Of a stretch of DNA of 6,560 nt, positions 5,526 to 6,560 are shown one piece after another. The notes below the pieces were generated by a model that did not search any database, was not told where the DNA came from, and was given only the letters and a program-made list of their open reading frames with translations. Made by a program: the position numbers and the translations under genes. Source of the stretch: Parcubacteria group bacterium GW2011_GWA2_47_8b (GTDB lineage Bacteria; Patescibacteriota; Minisyncoccia; UBA6257; WO2-44-18); assembly GCA_001003205.1 (NCBI GenBank), contig LCOU01000038.1, positions 1 through 6,560 on the forward strand. Reading direction: 5' to 3'. Within the stretch, counting starts at the first letter, position 1. Each line of letters begins with the position of its first letter.

Positions 5526-6095
5526 ATGAAAACATTTTTAATTTTAGTTGTTAGCGCTATCGGTCTATTGGCTGTCGCCACCGCCGTGATGTTTGTGCTT
5601 AAAGCCTGCCCTCCCCAAGGTCCGTGGCTGACGCCACCGTGGTGCAGAGGAGGTGGCTACCAGATTAAGACACCGAAAATTTCTGTTCCAGGAGTTCAAA
5701 CTCCTCCTCCTGGCGCCCCGACAACTTCGGACCAACCAGAACCCGAAACAGAATCCAAAATAATTCCCGCCGATACTCCGACAACTAAATCCGCCGCAAC
5801 TAAGCCCGCCGCCCCCTTTACTATTGATTTTACTGTCCGGGTTCCTGAAAATACACCTAAACATACAATAGTTTACCTTCAAATTCGCGAAGGATTAAAC
5901 GAATGGGGAAGAAATTTAAAAATGAAGAAAACGATTGAAAATATCTGGTATTTGAAAGCTGACTTGAAAGATTTTAAAGACAAAGAAATCGGTTACAGAT
6001 ATCTGCGCAATAATTGGGGTTTTGTCGCGGCGGAGGATTGTAATGCCGATAATTCCCACAGACGCGGGGAAGATTGCGTTTGCTTCAAGGATTAA
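5526..6095 (+). CDS. Secreted CBM20-like domain protein, N-terminal part of a frameshifted glycosidase-like gene
   Basis: Reads as 189 residues. An N-terminal hydrophobic signal or anchor (about 4-25) is followed by a Cys-containing segment ACPPQGPWLTPPWCRGGG (C28, C40). Then comes a Pro/Thr/Ser-rich linker (about 50-97), typical of exported multidomain enzymes. From about 98 a beta-sandwich resembling carbohydrate-binding module 20 begins: FTIDFTVRVPENT, VYLQIREGLNEWG, WYLKADLKDF and IGYRYLRNNWGFVAAED, the last being the usual edge strand of such starch-binding-like domains. After HRR (178-180) the frame turns to an unlikely Cys-rich tail (GEDCVCFKD) and stops. Deleting one G in the GGGG at 6066-6069 would instead continue into the hydrolase-like domain annotated next. 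I therefore think this is the front half of one gene. Ligand specificity cannot be read; family assignment is from pattern memory only. Confidence -1.
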   Translation: MKTFLILVVSAIGLLAVATAVMFVLKACPPQGPWLTPPWCRGGGYQIKTPKISVPGVQTPPPGAPTTSDQPEPETESKIIPADTPTTKSAATKPAAPFTIDFTVRVPENTPKHTIVYLQIREGLNEWGRNLKMKKTIENIWYLKADLKDFKDKEIGYRYLRNNWGFVAAEDCNADNSHRRGEDCVCFKD

Positions 6096-6560
6096 TAATG
6101 AAAAATATCAGAAAGGGGCGCTGTTTGTTGATTTTTGGTGGGGCAACTTTTTTGACTTGTTAAACAGCACTCATGCGCGCCTGAAAGAAAAAGGATTCCA
6201 ATGGATTGAAATAGCCCCGCCGTGGGATTACAAACAGATAAATCCTGTTCCAATAATCGCCTCTGAAGGCTTCGGTCATACTTATCCTAACGATGCATTG
6301 GATTTTCATTTAAACAAGATGAAAGCCGACGGCTTTAAAGTTTATATGATGCCCCAGATCTGCTGCGCCGATACCAGCAAAGCAAGTTTTTCCAAAGAAT
6401 GGTGGGATGCCTGGTTTAGCGAGTATGAAAAATACGCAATGTATTTTGTAGATAAAGCGAATAAGTACAATGTTGAATATTTGGTTATCACCGGCGACTG
6501 GGTGGTGGTGGGGGCGTCGCCTGACAAAAGACCGGCGGATTACAAAGAAAGATTGGAAGC
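6043..6560 (+). CDS. Glycoside-hydrolase-like TIM-barrel domain, C-terminal part of the frameshifted gene (cut by right edge)
   Basis: This is an open reading frame from 5965 to the window end, shifted +1 relative to the preceding CDS. Convincing protein begins about 6070 (KIAFASRINNEKYQKG); the ATG at 6043 is the first available but probably not a real start. The chain has the look of a GH113-like or related TIM-barrel: VDFWWGNFFDLL, KGFQWIEIAPPWDY (strand ending in a Trp/Pro pair), then a long loop with GFGHTYPNDALDFHLNKMKADGFKVYMMPQ and WWDAWFSEYEKYAMYFVDKANK (each identified by its core). It ends with VEYLVITGDWVVVG near the edge. In GH113 enzymes a catalytic Glu follows a similar strand; here the visible residue is Asp, so activity cannot be judged. 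Together with the previous part it would be an exported, linker-tethered polysaccharide-acting protein. The fold is moderately sure; the substrate is unknown. Confidence -1.
   Translation, partial: MPIIPTDAGKIAFASRINNEKYQKGALFVDFWWGNFFDLLNSTHARLKEKGFQWIEIAPPWDYKQINPVPIIASEGFGHTYPNDALDFHLNKMKADGFKVYMMPQICCADTSKASFSKEWWDAWFSEYEKYAMYFVDKANKYNVEYLVITGDWVVVGASPDKRPADYKERLE

Noticed and set aside
6098..6163. Short ORF starting ATGAAAAATATCAG after the first stop
   Set aside because: Only 21 codons, and it overlaps the hydrolase-like frame which has convincing protein sequence.
1..6560. CRISPR array, insertion sequence, tRNA or rRNA
   Set aside because: No regularly spaced repeats, transposase-like protein or recognisable RNA gene found on either strand by eye.

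Overview
The window looks like a bacterial accessory segment. Several of its proteins resemble uncharacterised families that I associate from memory with Candidate Phyla Radiation (Patescibacteria/Parcubacteria-like) genomes, but no rRNA or tRNA is present to place it. TGA ends two well-supported genes (stops at 2123-2125 and 5170-5172), so the genetic code is standard for TGA, which argues against Gracilibacteria and Absconditabacteria. Most genes lack a normally spaced Shine-Dalgarno sequence, and three putative promoters sit almost on top of a start codon.

Region 1 (4218 down to 1, minus strand) is a compact operon-like run of six genes. In order of transcription they encode: a small His/Cys-containing membrane protein (4218-3853); a membrane-anchored DUF1573 protein (3737-3243); a CcdA/DsbD-type transmembrane thiol-reductant transporter (3236-2448); a small membrane protein with CPIC and a terminal CC (2446-2123); an anchored conserved protein with a CCGN-HFPDC-NH motif and a Cys-containing tail (2120-1173); and the N-terminal 380 residues of a CopB-like P1B ATPase with a CPH motif (1142 to the left edge). 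The middle genes are separated by only 1-6 bases. I infer a copper (or silver) export and envelope thiol/metal handling cluster in which CcdA would supply reductant to the cysteine proteins.

Region 2 (5397 down to 4408, minus strand) holds three small genes: a SHOCT-domain membrane peptide, a DsrE-like sulfur-relay protein, and an unrecognised 91-residue soluble protein. The last is followed by a convincing Rho-independent terminator (4359-4391). Two strong inverted repeats (4281-4314 and 4738-4775) flank this last gene.

Region 3 (5526 to the right edge, plus strand) is transcribed divergently. It encodes a secreted protein with a signal peptide/anchor, a Pro/Thr-rich linker and a CBM20-like beta-sandwich domain. 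This runs into a glycoside-hydrolase-like TIM-barrel domain in the +1 frame. The junction is a GGGG run at 6066-6069, where removing one base restores a single continuous protein, so this is probably one gene broken by a frameshift or by a sequencing error. The window ends inside it. No gene-free stretch exceeds 300 bases, and I see no mobile element, CRISPR array or RNA gene.
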